A stretch of 64,000 nucleotides of DNA from Buchnera aphidicola (Hyperomyzus lactucae) (GCF_005081705.1 NZ_CP034876.1:71236-135235); one strand, 5' to 3'; numbered from the stretch's first letter, positions 32,751 to 44,323 are shown. The notes: generated by a model not told the origin, from the sequence alone. Made by a program: numbers and translations.

Positions 32751-32784
32751 TTTAGTATAAAAAAACTTTTAAAGGATTGAAAAT

Positions 32785-33684
32785 ATGTTTGATAATAATC
32801 GTGTACGTATAGCGATGCAGAAAACTGGTCGTTTAAGTAATGATTCTATAAAGTTATTGACATCTTGTGGTATTAAAATAAATTTAAAACAGCAAAAATT
32901 GATCGCTTTTGCTGAAAATATGTCTATTGATGTTATGTTAGTTCGTGATGATGATATTCCTGGATTAGTAATGGATGGAGTAGTAGATTTAGGAATAGTT
33001 GGAGAAAATGTCCTTGAAGAAGAACTATTGAAAAGAATATCACAAAAAGCAGAACATTCTTATATTACTTTGAGACGTTTAGATTTTGGAGTATGTCGAT
33101 TATCTTTAGCAATTCCTATTAGTACTCCATATTCTGGTATAGAATGTTTAAAAAATATTAGAATTGCTACTTCATATCCTCATTTATTAAAAAAATATTT
33201 AGATCAAAAAAACATTTCTTTTAAATCGTGCATGCTAAATGGATCAGTAGAAGTAGCTCCTAGAGCTGGTTTAGCAGATGCTATTTGCGATTTAGTTTCA
33301 ACAGGAGCGACATTAGAAGCTAATAGTCTACGTGAAGTACAAGTAGTATATCGTTCTCATGCATGTCTTATTTGTAAAATTGGAAATATCAATTCTATAA
33401 AAAAAGAAGTTATTAATAAATTAATGACTCGTATTAAAGGTGTAATTAAAGCTCGTGAATCTAAATATATTATGTTACATGCTCCTATTAATAAATTAGA
33501 AGAAGTAATATCATTACTTCATGGAGCAGAAAGACCAACTATTTTAAAATTAGCAGGTGATGATAATCGAGTAGCAATGCATATGGTTAGTAGTGAAACA
33601 CTATTCTGGGAAACCATGGAAAGATTAAAAGCTTTAGGAGCTAGTTCAATTTTAGTTTTGCCAATTGAAAAAATGATGGAGTAA
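32785..33684 (+). CDS. hisG: ATP phosphoribosyltransferase
   Basis: First, committed step of histidine synthesis, joining ATP and PRPP. 299 residues, the same as E. coli (long, hexameric form with its own C-terminal regulatory domain). [17 protein letters not shown] near 72-88 and [16 protein letters not shown] near 169-184 (PRPP-binding) are intact. Start ATG 32785 after AAAGGA. Heads hisGDCBHAFIE, whose spacing is nearly all overlaps. Confidence 0.96.
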   Translation: MFDNNRVRIAMQKTGRLSNDSIKLLTSCGIKINLKQQKLIAFAENMSIDVMLVRDDDIPGLVMDGVVDLGIVGENVLEEELLKRISQKAEHSYITLRRLDFGVCRLSLAIPISTPYSGIECLKNIRIATSYPHLLKKYLDQKNISFKSCMLNGSVEVAPRAGLADAICDLVSTGATLEANSLREVQVVYRSHACLICKIGNINSIKKEVINKLMTRIKGVIKARESKYIMLHAPINKLEEVISLLHGAERPTILKLAGDDNRVAMHMVSSETLFWETMERLKALGASSILVLPIEKMME

Positions 33685-33692
33685 AACTATCA

Positions 33693-35000
33693 ATGAAATA
33701 TTTTAATAAAATAATATATTGGAATAAATTAAATTTTGATCAACAAACAAAAATATTATTAAGACCTGTTTTAAAAAAAAATAGTATCATTAAAAAAACT
33801 GTTTCAGACATTATAGAAAATATTAAAAATTTAGGTGATCAAGCATTAAAAGAATATTCTTTTTTATTCGATAAATGTAATTTAAATGATTTTCAAATTT
33901 CTGAAAAAGATATTTTGTTATCTTCACTTCAATTAAGCAATAAATTAAAAAATGCAATTTTAGTTGCAAAAAAAAACATTACACGTTTTCATAAAGCTCA
34001 AATTTTATCTCCAATAGATATTGAAACACAAATTGGAATACGTTGTCAGCAAATTAATTTACCTTTAAATTCTATAGGTATTTATATACCTGGTGGAACA
34101 GCGCCTTTATTCTCAACTGTATTAATGTTAGCTATACCCGCTAAAATCTCTGGTTGTAAAAAAATTATTCTTTGTTCTCCACCTCCAATTAGTTCTGAAG
34201 TTCTTTATACTGCTCATATATGTGGAATCGATAAAATTTTTCAAGTAGGCGGAGCTCAAGCTATAGCCGCTCTTGCTTTTGGTACAGATACTATTCCTAA
34301 AGTAGATAAAATTTTTGGTCCTGGTAATGCTTATGTTACAGAAGCTAAATTACAAGTTAGTTCGATGTTAAATGGAACAGCAATAGACATGTTAGCAGGA
34401 CCTTCAGAATTATTAATTATTGCTGATGATACTGCTAATCCAGATTTTATTGCTGCTGATTTGTTATCACAAGCTGAACATGGTTCATCTTCTCAAGTTT
34501 TTTTGTTAACACCATGTATTGAATTAGCAGAACAAGTAATTATTTCTCTTCATCGACAGTTAAAAAACCTATCTAGGTTATCAGAAATTTTAGAATCTTT
34601 AAAAAATAGTACTATTATTATTACTGAAAATCTATTCCAATGTATTGAAATATCTAATTTGTATGCGCCTGAACATTTAATCATTCAAACTAAATCACCG
34701 AGAGATATGCTTAATTATATCTCAAATGCAAGTTCTATTTTTTTAGGTTTATGGTCTCCTGAATCTGCAGGTGATTATGCATCTGGAACTAATCATGTGT
34801 TACCAACGTATGGTAAGTCTATTACGAATTCAGCTTTAGGATTAGCTGACTTTCAAAAACGTATATTAATTCAAGAATTAACATCTCAAGGATTAATAAA
34901 ATTATCTAATACTCTTGAAATTCTATCTTCTGCAGAAAAACTCCAAGCACATAAAAATGCGGTAAAAATTCGAGTGGATTATTTAAAGAGGAAAATATGA
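33693..35000 (+). CDS. hisD: Histidinol dehydrogenase
   Basis: Zinc enzyme that oxidises histidinol to histidine in two NAD-dependent steps. 435 residues (E. coli 434). YIPGGTAPLFSTVLM near 131-145, the signature block KIFGPGNAYVTEAK near 209-222, the AEHGSSSQ zinc/catalytic stretch, and PEHL near 327 are all present. Eight bases after hisG; the stop overlaps hisC by four bases. Confidence 0.96.
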   Translation: MKYFNKIIYWNKLNFDQQTKILLRPVLKKNSIIKKTVSDIIENIKNLGDQALKEYSFLFDKCNLNDFQISEKDILLSSLQLSNKLKNAILVAKKNITRFHKAQILSPIDIETQIGIRCQQINLPLNSIGIYIPGGTAPLFSTVLMLAIPAKISGCKKIILCSPPPISSEVLYTAHICGIDKIFQVGGAQAIAALAFGTDTIPKVDKIFGPGNAYVTEAKLQVSSMLNGTAIDMLAGPSELLIIADDTANPDFIAADLLSQAEHGSSSQVFLLTPCIELAEQVIISLHRQLKNLSRLSEILESLKNSTIIITENLFQCIEISNLYAPEHLIIQTKSPRDMLNYISNASSIFLGLWSPESAGDYASGTNHVLPTYGKSITNSALGLADFQKRILIQELTSQGLIKLSNTLEILSSAEKLQAHKNAVKIRVDYLKRKI

Positions 35001-36082
35001 CAGACAACATTATTAAATTAACTAGAAATAATATACAAAAATTAACACCTTATCAGTCAGCACGACGTATTGGAGGAAAACATGGTACAATATGGTTAAA
35101 TGCAAACGAATCACCTATATCTGTTTCTTTTAAATCAAAAAAACAATCATTTAATCGTTATCCAGAATGTCAACCAAATAATTTAATATCTGCTTATGCT
35201 GGTTATGTTGATTTATCTTGTCAACAAGTTTTAGTTACAAGAGGAGCAGATGAAGGAATAGAATTATTAATTAAAGCTTTTTGTGAACCAGGGAAAGATG
35301 CAATTATTTACTGTCCTCCCACTTATGATATGTATCGAATAAATGCACAAATAGCTGGTGTAAAAATAAAAGAAATTCCTACTTTGAAAAATACTTGGCA
35401 ATTAGATTTATTAAATCTTGAATTAAATTTAAATGAAGTAAAGTTAATTTATGTTTGCAATCCTAACAATCCAACTAGTAGTATCATCTTGAAAAAAGAT
35501 CTTTTATTGTTATTAAAAATAACTTTAGGTAAATCTTTAGTTGTAATAGATGAAGCATACATTGAATTTTCGCCTAAAGAAAGCATGACATGTTTTTTAA
35601 AGGATCACCCAAATTTAGTTATTTTACGTACACTCTCCAAAGCTTTTGCTTTAGCAGGAATAAGGTGTGGTTTTGTTTTAGCAGAAAAAAAAATTATTGA
35701 GACGTTAAATAAAGTTATTAGTCCTTATCCAATATCCACACCTGTTATTGATATAGCTTTGCAATCGTTACAAAAAGATTATATTAAATTAATGCAGAAT
35801 AGAGTGCTAGATTCAAATTCTAATCGTGTTTGGTTAGTTGATCAGTTAAATCAGATTTCTTGCGTAGAAAAAGTTTTTGAAAGTAATGCCAATTATGTAT
35901 TAGTAAAATTTTTTATGTATGAGAGAATTTTTCAGATTCTATGGAATAAAGGTATAATTTTAAGAAATCAAAATGAAAAAGTTAATTTAAAAAAATGTAT
36001 TAGAATTTCAATAGGAACACGTTTAGAGTCCTTAGAATTAATCAAAGAACTTAAAAAGTTTTCTAAAAATAATATTTATTAA
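34997..36082 (+). CDS. hisC: Histidinol-phosphate aminotransferase
   Basis: PLP enzyme that converts imidazole acetol phosphate to histidinol phosphate. 361 residues (E. coli 356). The PLP lysine is in RTLSKAFALAG near 215, with ITRGADEGIELL-like sequence near 80, CNPNNPTS near 156 and IDEAYIEF near 184. Overlaps hisD by four bases. Since Buchnera has few aminotransferases it may act on other substrates too, but that is inference. Confidence 0.95.
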   Translation: MTDNIIKLTRNNIQKLTPYQSARRIGGKHGTIWLNANESPISVSFKSKKQSFNRYPECQPNNLISAYAGYVDLSCQQVLVTRGADEGIELLIKAFCEPGKDAIIYCPPTYDMYRINAQIAGVKIKEIPTLKNTWQLDLLNLELNLNEVKLIYVCNPNNPTSSIILKKDLLLLLKITLGKSLVVIDEAYIEFSPKESMTCFLKDHPNLVILRTLSKAFALAGIRCGFVLAEKKIIETLNKVISPYPISTPVIDIALQSLQKDYIKLMQNRVLDSNSNRVWLVDQLNQISCVEKVFESNANYVLVKFFMYERIFQILWNKGIILRNQNEKVNLKKCIRISIGTRLESLELIKELKKFSKNNIY

Positions 36083-36092
36083 GGTGATGTAA

Positions 36093-37154
36093 GTGAAAGA
36101 TAAAATACTATTTATCGATCGAGATGGTACGTTAATTGATGAACCAATTAGAAATTTTCAAGTAGATTCAATAGAAAAATTAAATTTTAAAAAAAATGTA
36201 ATTTCTTCTTTACGTAAATTAATAAGTTTTGATTATAAATTAGTTATGGTGACCAACCAAGATGGTCTTGGTAAAAAACATTTTTCTTGGAAAGATTTTA
36301 ATTCAGCACATGTTTTTATGTTAAAAGTTTTTGCTTCAGAAGAAATAATTTTTGATGATATATTAATTTGCCCTCATTCTTCACATGATAATTGTGAATG
36401 TCGTAAACCTAAAATAACAATGATACAACCATGGCTTAAAAATATAGATCTGAAACACAGTTATGTTATTGGTGATCGAGAAACAGATATGCAACTTGCA
36501 AAAAATATTCAAGTCAAGGGAATTCAATATAAAGAGAATATATGTAACTGGAGTGATATTGAAAAAAATATTATCAAAAATAATAGATATGCGGAAGTTT
36601 TTAGAGAAACAAAAGAAACAAAAATACACGTACAAGTTTGGTTAGATGTAGAAGAAACTAGTCAAATTGATACGGGTGTGAAATTTTTTGATCACATGTT
36701 AGAACAATTAGCAGTGCATAGCGGTATTTGTGTAAATATTTTTGCAAAAGGTGATCTTTATATTGATGATCATCATACAGTAGAAGATACAGGTATTGTA
36801 TTAGGAAAAGCGTTACTACAAGCGTTAGGAAAAAAAAATGGTTTGTGTAGATTTGGTTTTTATTTGCCTATGGATGAAAGCAAATCTAATTGTATTATAG
36901 ATATATCTAATCGTCCATATTTAAGTTTTAAAGCAAATTTTCGTCATAAAATGGTAGGTGATCTCAGTACAAATATGATTGAACATTTTTTTTATTCTCT
37001 TTGTTATTCAATGAAAATTACAGTTCACTTGTATGCTGAAGGAAAAAATGATCATCATTGTATTGAAAGTTTATTTAAAGTTTTTGGTCGTGCATTACGT
37101 CAAGCTGTCCAGATAAAAGGAAATACATTACCAACTTCAAAAGGGATTTTATAA
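36093..37154 (+). CDS. hisB: Bifunctional histidinol-phosphatase / imidazoleglycerol-phosphate dehydratase
   Basis: Fused enzyme for two histidine steps, as in E. coli (355 residues; here 353). Start is GTG 36093 with AAGGTG upstream. N-terminal HAD phosphatase: DRDGT at 9-13 and the Cys/His zinc site [15 protein letters not shown]-terminal dehydratase from about 167: [28 protein letters not shown] and a second HH motif near the end ([11 protein letters not shown]). Its stop overlaps hisH (TAATG). Confidence 0.96.
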   Translation: MKDKILFIDRDGTLIDEPIRNFQVDSIEKLNFKKNVISSLRKLISFDYKLVMVTNQDGLGKKHFSWKDFNSAHVFMLKVFASEEIIFDDILICPHSSHDNCECRKPKITMIQPWLKNIDLKHSYVIGDRETDMQLAKNIQVKGIQYKENICNWSDIEKNIIKNNRYAEVFRETKETKIHVQVWLDVEETSQIDTGVKFFDHMLEQLAVHSGICVNIFAKGDLYIDDHHTVEDTGIVLGKALLQALGKKNGLCRFGFYLPMDESKSNCIIDISNRPYLSFKANFRHKMVGDLSTNMIEHFFYSLCYSMKITVHLYAEGKNDHHCIESLFKVFGRALRQAVQIKGNTLPTSKGIL

Positions 37155-37744
37155 TGGATTTAGTAATATTAGATACTGGTTGTGCTAATTTAAAATCAAT
37201 CAAAGTTGCAATTAAAAAACTAGGTTATAATTCTATCATAACTACTGAACCTTCTGTAATATTAAAATGCAAAAAGATGTTTTTACCTGGAGTAGGAACT
37301 GCTTCTGCGGTAATGAGTATTTTATCGGAAAGAAAATTAATTAATATCATTAAAAATTTTCAAAAACCAGTCTTAGGTATATGTCTTGGTATGCAACTTT
37401 TTTGTTCTTTTAGTGAAGAATGTTATGGTGTAAAAACTATTGGCATAATAAAATCTTCTGTACTTCGTTTAAGAACGAAGAATTTACCATTGCCACATAT
37501 CGGATGGAATCAAATTAAATTTCAAACATCACATCCTTTATTTAAAAAAATTCCAAATAATTCAAGATTTTATTTTGTTCACAGTTATATAGTACCAGTT
37601 AATAAATATACATTATCAACGACTAATTATGGTGTGCATTTTAGTTCAGTAATACAAAAAAATAATTTTTTTGGGGTTCAATTTCATCCGGAGAAATCAG
37701 GTGAAATAGGTTCTCAATTATTAAAAAATTTTTTGGAGATGTAA
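37154..37744 (+). CDS. hisH: Imidazole glycerol phosphate synthase, glutaminase subunit
   Basis: Releases ammonia from glutamine and channels it to HisF. 196 residues, the same as E. coli. Catalytic triad: nucleophile Cys in GICLGMQ (about 77), His and Glu in [11 protein letters not shown] (about 178-180). Overlaps hisB by one base and precedes hisA by four. Confidence 0.96.
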   Translation: MDLVILDTGCANLKSIKVAIKKLGYNSIITTEPSVILKCKKMFLPGVGTASAVMSILSERKLINIIKNFQKPVLGICLGMQLFCSFSEECYGVKTIGIIKSSVLRLRTKNLPLPHIGWNQIKFQTSHPLFKKIPNNSRFYFVHSYIVPVNKYTLSTTNYGVHFSSVIQKNNFFGVQFHPEKSGEIGSQLLKNFLEM

Positions 37745-37748
37745 TCCT

Positions 37749-38483
37749 ATGATTATTCCTGCATTTGATTTAATTAATGGTTTGGCTGTGCGTTTATATC
37801 AAGGTAATTATTCGCATCAAAAAAATTATAATATAAATTTACCTGATTGTTTAGAAGAATATAAGTTAAAAGGAATTAAAACAATCCATTTAGTAGATTT
37901 AGACGGAGCAAGAGATAGCAAAAATAGACAAATAGAATTATTTAAGAAGATACTTTCTTATAGTAGAATTCCTATACAAATAGGTGGAGGGATAAGAACA
38001 ACAAAAGATATATGTACATTACTTAATCTTGGAGTTAAAAGAGTAGTAATTGGCTCTTCAATCATACAAAATAAAATTAAAGTAAAAAAATGGTTAAATG
38101 TTTATGGTCCAGATTCTATTGTTTTAGCATTAGATATAAAAATTACTAATAATAGTAAGAAAATATATATAAATGGTTGGCAAAAAAAAACTAATATTAC
38201 TTTAGAAGAAATTATTGAATATTTTTTACCAAGTGGATTGAAACATGTATTGTGTACAGATATATCTAAAGATGGAACATTATCAGGTCCAAATATTAAA
38301 TTATATAAAGAAATCTCTAATTCTTTTGAAAAAATTCAATTTCAAGCTTCTGGAGGAGTGGGAACATTACAAGATATTATTTCTTTGAAAAAAACTGGTG
38401 TTAAAAGTGTAATTATTGGTCGTAGTTTGTTAGAAAAAAAATTTAGAGTAGAAGAGGCTTTAAAATGTTGGCCAAACGCATAA
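37749..38483 (+). CDS. hisA: ProFAR isomerase (phosphoribosylformimino-AICAR-P isomerase)
   Basis: Amadori isomerase, a TIM barrel; 244 residues (E. coli 245). Catalytic Asp in IPAFDL (residue 7) and Asp in LALDIKI near 129, with phosphate-binding IGGGIRT and ASGGVGT loops. Overlaps hisF by 19 bases, suggesting translational coupling. Confidence 0.95.
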   Translation: MIIPAFDLINGLAVRLYQGNYSHQKNYNINLPDCLEEYKLKGIKTIHLVDLDGARDSKNRQIELFKKILSYSRIPIQIGGGIRTTKDICTLLNLGVKRVVIGSSIIQNKIKVKKWLNVYGPDSIVLALDIKITNNSKKIYINGWQKKTNITLEEIIEYFLPSGLKHVLCTDISKDGTLSGPNIKLYKEISNSFEKIQFQASGGVGTLQDIISLKKTGVKSVIIGRSLLEKKFRVEEALKCWPNA

Positions 38484-39241
38484 TAGCATGTTTAGATGTT
38501 AGTAATGGTGTTGTAGTAAAAGGGGTTCAATTTAAAAACCATCAAACTGTAGGTCAAATTATACCACTTGCTCAACGTTATACAAATGAAGGTATAGATG
38601 AATTAGTATTTTATGATATAACGGCATCTACAAAAAATAAATTAGTTGATAGAAGTTGGATAGAAAATGTTGCTGAAGTAATAAATATTCCATTTTGTGT
38701 TGCTGGAGGAATCAAAAGTATAGAAGATGCACAGAATATTTTATCTAGTGGTGCAGATAAAATATCAATCAATTCTTCAGCATTAATAGATCCTAATTTA
38801 ATAAGTAGAATTTCAGAACGTTTTGGTGTGCAGTGTACAGTAGTTGGAATTGATTCCTGGTTTGATAAAATTAAAAAATGTTATATGGTACAACAATATA
38901 CAGGAGATTTTAGCAAAACTTATCAAACTGGTTGGAAAACATCTGATTGGGTAAAAAAAGTTCAAGAAAAAGGTGCTGGAGAAATTGTTTTAAATATGAT
39001 GAATCAAGATGGATTACAAAAAGGATATGATCTTGAACAACTTTCCGAAATCAGAGAAATATGCAAAGTACCTTTAATTGCATCAGGAGGAGCAGGGAAT
39101 ATAGAACATTTTTATGAAGCATTAAATTATTGCAATGTAGATGGAGTATTAGCTGCATCTGTTTTTCATAAAAATATTATAAATATAAAAACATTAAAAA
39201 ATTTTTTAATTCAACAAGGGATGGAGATTAGAGTGTGCTAA
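38465..39241 (+). CDS. hisF: Imidazole glycerol phosphate synthase, cyclase subunit
   Basis: TIM-barrel cyclase that uses HisH ammonia to make imidazole glycerol phosphate and AICAR. 258 residues, the same as E. coli. Catalytic Asp in ACLDV (residue 11) and Asp in VGIDSW near 130, plus the AGGIKS and ASGGAGN phosphate loops. Overlaps hisA (19 bases) and hisIE (7 bases). Confidence 0.96.
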   Translation: MLAKRIIACLDVSNGVVVKGVQFKNHQTVGQIIPLAQRYTNEGIDELVFYDITASTKNKLVDRSWIENVAEVINIPFCVAGGIKSIEDAQNILSSGADKISINSSALIDPNLISRISERFGVQCTVVGIDSWFDKIKKCYMVQQYTGDFSKTYQTGWKTSDWVKKVQEKGAGEIVLNMMNQDGLQKGYDLEQLSEIREICKVPLIASGGAGNIEHFYEALNYCNVDGVLAASVFHKNIINIKTLKNFLIQQGMEIRVC

Positions 39242-39867
39242 CCACAAAAGAGAAATTATTAAATCTTAATTGGATAAAAACTAATGGAATGATTCCCACA
39301 ATAATACAAGATTACTTGTCTAGTGAAATTTTAATGCATGGATATATGAATCAAGAAGCCTTTTTAAAAACTCAAAAAGATGGTTTAGTAACGTTTTATT
39401 CTCGTAGTAAAAATCGTTTATGGACTAAAGGAGAAAAATCTGGAAATTATTTAAAAGTAATTGAAATAACTACAGATTGTGATTATGATACATTATTAAT
39501 TTTAGTTCAATCTACAGGGAATACATGTCATTTAGGCAATAAAACTTGCTTTTTTTTAACACAATCTAGTGTAAGTTTTTTGTTTGAATTAGAAAAACTT
39601 ATAGAAGAAAGAAAAAATAATATTACAAATAATTCATATACATCTGATCTATATCGATCCGGAACAAGCCGAATAGCTCAGAAAGTAGGCGAAGAAGCTA
39701 TAGAAACAATATTAGCGTCTATGAAAAAAGATAAAACTGAATTAATCAACGAATCTTCAGATTTAATCTATCATTTAATTGTATTATTACATGATCAAGG
39801 TTTAAATTTACGTTTAGTACTTAACAATTTAAAAAAAAGAAAAAAAGAAAAAAAGAACCACGAATAG
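39235..39867 (+). CDS. hisI: Bifunctional phosphoribosyl-AMP cyclohydrolase / phosphoribosyl-ATP pyrophosphatase
   Basis: HisIE fusion for the second and third histidine steps; 210 residues (E. coli 203). Start GTG 39235, overlapping hisF. N-terminal cyclohydrolase: [28 protein letters not shown] and zinc Cys residues in DCDYDTLL and NTCH. C-terminal pyrophosphatase: [11 protein letters not shown] and [13 protein letters not shown]. Last gene of the operon. Confidence 0.95.
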   Translation: MLTTKEKLLNLNWIKTNGMIPTIIQDYLSSEILMHGYMNQEAFLKTQKDGLVTFYSRSKNRLWTKGEKSGNYLKVIEITTDCDYDTLLILVQSTGNTCHLGNKTCFFLTQSSVSFLFELEKLIEERKNNITNNSYTSDLYRSGTSRIAQKVGEEAIETILASMKKDKTELINESSDLIYHLIVLLHDQGLNLRLVLNNLKKRKKEKKNHE

Positions 39868-40271
39868 ATTTTAGTAATAATTGACTTGGTTTTATTGATA
39901 AAAAATTCTTTCTAACTAATTATAAAAATTAAAATTTATTAATAAAATCGATTTAGATTATTTCAATTTCACAAGAAATTTCAATGATATAAACATATAT
40001 ATATTATATGTAATGATCTCCATTATTAAAAAATTTATTAGATAATAAGAGTAAATTTTTTTTATTTAAAAATCAAATACAAAAAAAATGTTTTTAATAA
40101 GTTTATCTTTATTCTAATTTAATAGAAATACTTTCTTAATAGTCTACTTTTAATGAATGATATATAAAATATAGTTATAATATTATTGATTGAATAAGAA
40201 AGTATATAAAATATAGTGATTATTAATAATAATTATTTACTATTTTTCAGTATTTTTAGTTGGAGCAAAAG
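39868..40271 (+). other. Long intergenic region between hisI and gnd
   Basis: About 400 bases of AT-rich sequence with no plausible open frame and no recognised RNA. It holds a 15-base direct repeat, TATATAAAATATAGT, at 40161-40175 and 40203-40217, and the gnd ribosome-binding site GGAG at 40262-40265. Confidence 0.55.
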
Positions 40272-41687
40272 ATGTTAAAACAACAAATTGGTGTTGTAGG
40301 AATGGCAGTAATGGGAAGAAATTTAGCACTAAATATTGAAAGTAAAAATTATACTGTATCCATATTCAATAGAACAAATTCTACAACAATAGAAGTTGTT
40401 AATCAAAATAAAAGTAAAAATATTTTTCCATATTTTTCTATTAAAGATTTTGTTAATTCACTTTCTAAACCTCGATGTGTTTTATTAATGGTTCAATCTG
40501 GTAAAGCAACTGATGAAACTATTCAATCTATTATGCCTTATTTAGAAAAAAAAGATATATTAATTGATGCAGGTAATACTTTTTATAAAGATACTATGAG
40601 AAGAAACGATGAATTATCTAAACATGGTATCAATTTTATTGGTATGGGAGTTTCTGGAGGTGAATTAGGAGCACTTAATGGTCCATCAATTATGCCTGGA
40701 GGTCAGAAAGAAGCATATAAACTCGTATTTCCTATGCTGAAAAAAATATCCGCAAAGTTTGAAGGTGAACCATGTGTAAGTTATATTGGTCCAAATGGTT
40801 CTGGTCATTATGTTAAAATGGTACATAATGGTATTGAGTATGGTGATATGCAATTGATTGCAGAATCATATTTTTTATTGAAATATTTATTACACATGAA
40901 TAATGAAGAATTAGCGAGCACTTTTTATGAATGGAATAAAGGTGAATTAAATAGTTATTTAATTGATATAACAAAAGATATTTTTCTTAAAAAAGACAGT
41001 AAAAATCAATATTTAATAGATTCTATTTTAGATAAAGCAGAAGATAAAGGTACTGGTAAATGGATTAGTCAAAATGCTTTAGAACTTCGAGAACCTTTAT
41101 CTTTAATTACTGAATCTGTTTTTTCACGTTATCTTTCTTCTCTTAAAGAACAACGTGTGATTGCATCAAAGATATTAAAAGGACCTAGCATAAAAAATTC
41201 CATTCTAGATAAAAATAGTTTTATTGAAGAGATTAGACGTGCTTTATATTTAGGAAAAATAATTTCTTATGCTCAAGGTTTTTCTCAGTTGAAAAAAGCT
41301 TCAGAAAAATATAATTGGAATTTAAAATATAGTGAAATCGCTAAAATTTTTAGATCTGGATGTATTATCCGAGCAAGTTTTTTACAAAAAATAACAGAAG
41401 AATACTCTCAAAATAGCAATGTGATTAACTTGTTATTAACACCTTATTTTTCAAAAATAGCTAATGAGTATCAAAAATCATTGCGTAAAATTGTTATATA
41501 TGCAATAAAATACGGTATTTCTATTCCTGCATTTTCTGCAGCAATATCTTATTATGATAGTTATAGAGCAATGTATTTACCAGCTAATCTTATTCAAGCT
41601 CAAAGAGATTGTTTTGGTGCACATACTTATCAAAGAAACGATAAACCTGGTTACTTTCATACAAATTGGTCCGTTTTAAAAAAATAA
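40272..41687 (+). CDS. gnd: 6-phosphogluconate dehydrogenase, decarboxylating
   Basis: Oxidises 6-phosphogluconate to ribulose-5-phosphate with NADPH formation, feeding PRPP to histidine synthesis. From ATG 40272, six bases after GGAG, the product is 471 residues (E. coli 468); the TTG at 40260 is less likely. NADP-binding [16 protein letters not shown] at 7-22, [21 protein letters not shown] near 127-147, and catalytic [13 protein letters not shown] near 183-195 are kept. The his-gnd neighbourhood is shared with E. coli. Confidence 0.96.
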   Translation: MLKQQIGVVGMAVMGRNLALNIESKNYTVSIFNRTNSTTIEVVNQNKSKNIFPYFSIKDFVNSLSKPRCVLLMVQSGKATDETIQSIMPYLEKKDILIDAGNTFYKDTMRRNDELSKHGINFIGMGVSGGELGALNGPSIMPGGQKEAYKLVFPMLKKISAKFEGEPCVSYIGPNGSGHYVKMVHNGIEYGDMQLIAESYFLLKYLLHMNNEELASTFYEWNKGELNSYLIDITKDIFLKKDSKNQYLIDSILDKAEDKGTGKWISQNALELREPLSLITESVFSRYLSSLKEQRVIASKILKGPSIKNSILDKNSFIEEIRRALYLGKIISYAQGFSQLKKASEKYNWNLKYSEIAKIFRSGCIIRASFLQKITEEYSQNSNVINLLLTPYFSKIANEYQKSLRKIVIYAIKYGISIPAFSAAISYYDSYRAMYLPANLIQAQRDCFGAHTYQRNDKPGYFHTNWSVLKK

Positions 41688-41777
41688 TATTCATTATAAA
41701 AAATTAAAATAATTTATTTATGTATATAAATATCATATTAATTGCATAATCGTCATTGCTTTATGATTAAAAATTAA

Positions 41778-41812
41778 AATAGCAGATGATGTTAAAAAAT
41801 ATCTCTGCTATT
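41778..41812 (+). terminator. Hairpin after gnd
   Basis: AATAGCAGA (41778-41786) pairs with TCTGCTATT (41804-41812), with a 17-base AT-rich loop. It lies about 90 bases after gnd and before dcd. No T run follows, so terminator function is uncertain. Confidence 0.45.
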
Positions 41813-41903
41813 AGATTCTATATTATATATACTATTTATAGTATTTTTTATATTTTTATAATATATTTTAAGATTAAAAAATATATTGATTATAGGGATA
41901 AAT

Positions 41904-42485
41904 ATGCGTTTATGCGATAAAGATATTGAAGAATGGTTAAAAAGAAAAGAATTAATTATAACCCCTTATCCTAAAAAAGAATTGATTCATGGTGTTACTG
42001 TTGATATACATCTTGGTAATAAATTTCGTTTTTTTTATGATCATGCTCGATCTTGTATTGATTTAAGCAATTCAAAAATAAATACTGCCTTAGCATTAAA
42101 AGAAGTTATGAGTAATGAAATAATTTTTTCTCAAGAAAAACCATTTTTCTTGCACCCAGGTTCTTTGGTATTATCTTCTACATTTGAAAATGTCACTATT
42201 CCCAATAATTTAGTTGGTTGGTTAGATGGACGTTCTTCTTTAGCTCGTTTAGGATTAATGATTCATGCTACCGCTCATCGTATTGATCCTGGATGGAAAG
42301 GGAATATTGTTTTGGAAATTTTTAATGCTGGAAAGTTAACTCTAGTATTACGTCCTAAAATAAAAATTGCTGCACTTAGTTTTGAAGTTCTTTCTCAATC
42401 AGTTTTACATCCTTATAATTCTCGATATAAAGCTAAATATAAAAGTCAAAATGGAGTAGTACCCAGTCGCATCGATAAGGAATAA
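41904..42485 (+). CDS. dcd: dCTP deaminase
   Basis: Deaminates dCTP to dUTP, the main source of dTMP in enterobacteria. ATG 41904 follows AGGGAT and gives 193 residues, exactly the E. coli length; the frame is open further upstream but without similarity. Signature [14 protein letters not shown] near 107-120 and [17 protein letters not shown] near 128-144 contain the catalytic and trimer residues. Confidence 0.95.
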   Translation: MRLCDKDIEEWLKRKELIITPYPKKELIHGVTVDIHLGNKFRFFYDHARSCIDLSNSKINTALALKEVMSNEIIFSQEKPFFLHPGSLVLSSTFENVTIPNNLVGWLDGRSSLARLGLMIHATAHRIDPGWKGNIVLEIFNAGKLTLVLRPKIKIAALSFEVLSQSVLHPYNSRYKAKYKSQNGVVPSRIDKE

Positions 42486-42607
42486 AATTTTTTTTCTTAT
42501 ATTTTAGTTTTCGTGTAATTAGTAGAACTATTTATTTTAATTAAGCACATCGTTCTATTCATTATATTTTACATATCACGTTCTTTATTTAAAAGAAATA
42601 TAATATT

Positions 42608-44254
42608 ATGTCTAGTAGTTCACATAGAAAAATTTTGGTCACCTGTGCTTTACCTTATGCAAATGGTTCTATTCATATAGGTCATATGCTAGAACATATT
42701 CAAGCAGATATTTGGGTTCGTTATCTTAGAATGCGTGGTCATGAAGTATGGTTTATTTCTTCTGATGATGCACATGGTACTGCTATTATGTTAAAATCTG
42801 AAGATTTAGGAATCTCTTCAAATCAATTGATTAAAAATGTTCAAAAAGAACATAAAATAGATTTTTTAAACTTTAGAATTTCGCATGATAATTATCACTC
42901 AACACATAGTTTAGAAAATTTATTTTTATTGAGAAAGATGTTTAGATCTTTAGATCAAAAAGGTCTGATTAAAGAAAAAACAATCTTTCAATTTTATGAT
43001 AATACAAAAAAAATTTTTCTCCCAGATAGATTTATAAAAGGCATTTGCCCAATTTGTAAATCGGAAAATCAATATGGTGATAATTGCGAAATATGCAGTG
43101 CAACTTATGAACCTATAGATTTAATTAATCCTACATCTGTTCTTTCAGGGAGTAAACCTATTTTAAAAAACACAAAACATTTATATTTTAACTTGCCTTT
43201 TTTTAGTAAATTTTTAAAAAAATGGATACATTCTGGTATTTTAGAAGATTCAGTTATAAAAAAAACAGAAGAATGGTTTAAAAAAGGTTTGAAGTCATGG
43301 GGGATTTCTCGTGATGCACCATATTTTGGATTTAAAATTCCTCAATATCCTGAAAAATATTTCTATGTTTGGCTTGATGCTCCAATTGGTTACATTAGTG
43401 GATTTAAAAATCTTTGTTGTAAAAATAAAGAATTAAATTTTGATGAATTTTGGAATTTACAATCTAATTGCGAATTATATCATTTTATTGGTAAAGACAT
43501 TATTTATTTTCATACTTTATTTTGGCCTGCAATATTAGAAGCTTGTTCTTTTAGAAAACCTAACGGTATATTTGTTCACGGTCATCTTACTATGAATGGA
43601 TTAAAGCTATCGAAATCACGTGGTGCTTTAATTACAGCAAGTGATTGGATTAAGTGTTTTAATTCAGATAGTTTGCGCTATTATTACGCTAGTAAATTAT
43701 CCAGTAAAATTCATGACATTGAAATTGATCTGAAAGAATTTATTTGTAAGATAAATAGTGATATTGTAAACAAATTAGTTAATTTAGCGTCTAGAAACGC
43801 TGGTTTTATTCATAAATATTTTAATGGATATTTATCCGATAAATTAGATGATAGTAAATTATATCAATATTTTATTAATTCGAGTAGTGATGTTGAAAAA
43901 TTTTTAGAAAAGCGAGAATTTAGTTGTGCTGTAAAAGAATCTATGAGATTAGTAAACGTTGCTAATCAGTATATTAATGAAAAAAAACCATGGAAAATTA
44001 TTATAACAAGAAAAAGTCTTGATACAATACAAAAAATTTGCACAATGGGAATTAATTTATTTAGAATTATAATGATTTTTTTAAAGCCAATATTACCTGA
44101 TTTGGCAATAAAAACAGAATCTTTTTTAATTTCAAGATTAACTTGGGAAAGCATTAAAGAGCCATTATTATCTCATAAAATAAATCAATTTATACCGTTA
44201 TATGAAAGGCTTCGTTTTGAATCAATTGATAAATTAATTAACTTAGTTAAATAG
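42608..44254 (+). CDS. metG: Methionyl-tRNA synthetase, core enzyme without C-terminal domain
   Basis: Class I synthetase for initiator and elongator tRNA-Met. 548 residues against 677 in E. coli: it stops at the end of the anticodon-binding helical bundle and lacks the C-terminal Trbp111-like dimerisation/tRNA-binding domain. HIGH motif HIGH at 24-27, zinc knuckle CPICKSENQYGDNCEIC near 145-161, and KLSKS near 335. The truncation leaves the core known to be active as a monomer in E. coli. No frameshifted remainder is visible downstream before tilS. Confidence 0.95.
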   Translation: MSSSSHRKILVTCALPYANGSIHIGHMLEHIQADIWVRYLRMRGHEVWFISSDDAHGTAIMLKSEDLGISSNQLIKNVQKEHKIDFLNFRISHDNYHSTHSLENLFLLRKMFRSLDQKGLIKEKTIFQFYDNTKKIFLPDRFIKGICPICKSENQYGDNCEICSATYEPIDLINPTSVLSGSKPILKNTKHLYFNLPFFSKFLKKWIHSGILEDSVIKKTEEWFKKGLKSWGISRDAPYFGFKIPQYPEKYFYVWLDAPIGYISGFKNLCCKNKELNFDEFWNLQSNCELYHFIGKDIIYFHTLFWPAILEACSFRKPNGIFVHGHLTMNGLKLSKSRGALITASDWIKCFNSDSLRYYYASKLSSKIHDIEIDLKEFICKINSDIVNKLVNLASRNAGFIHKYFNGYLSDKLDDSKLYQYFINSSSDVEKFLEKREFSCAVKESMRLVNVANQYINEKKPWKIIITRKSLDTIQKICTMGINLFRIIMIFLKPILPDLAIKTESFLISRLTWESIKEPLLSHKINQFIPLYERLRFESIDKLINLVK

Positions 44255-44323
44255 TAATAGATTTTTTTAAGATAAATATTTTTATATTTTTTGAAAAATT
44301 TGAATGTATTTTTAATAAATATT

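Larger units (their letters stand above)
32348..32784 (+). other. his operon leader region
   Basis: This 437-base gap between smrB and hisG holds a hairpin at 32427-32444 close to the smrB end and a terminator-like hairpin at 32719-32750. No reading frame with consecutive His codons is visible, unlike the E. coli hisL leader peptide. A possible -10 TATAAT lies at 32659-32664, with TTGAAA at 32633-32638 spaced 20 bases away, which is too wide to be convincing. Confidence 0.55.

Noticed and set aside
32348..32784. hisL leader peptide
   Set aside because: All frames before the hairpin were inspected; none has a start followed by several His codons.
36463..36645. Small plus-strand frame inside hisB
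   Set aside because: Out-of-frame shadow of a well conserved gene, with no ribosome-binding site and no family similarity.
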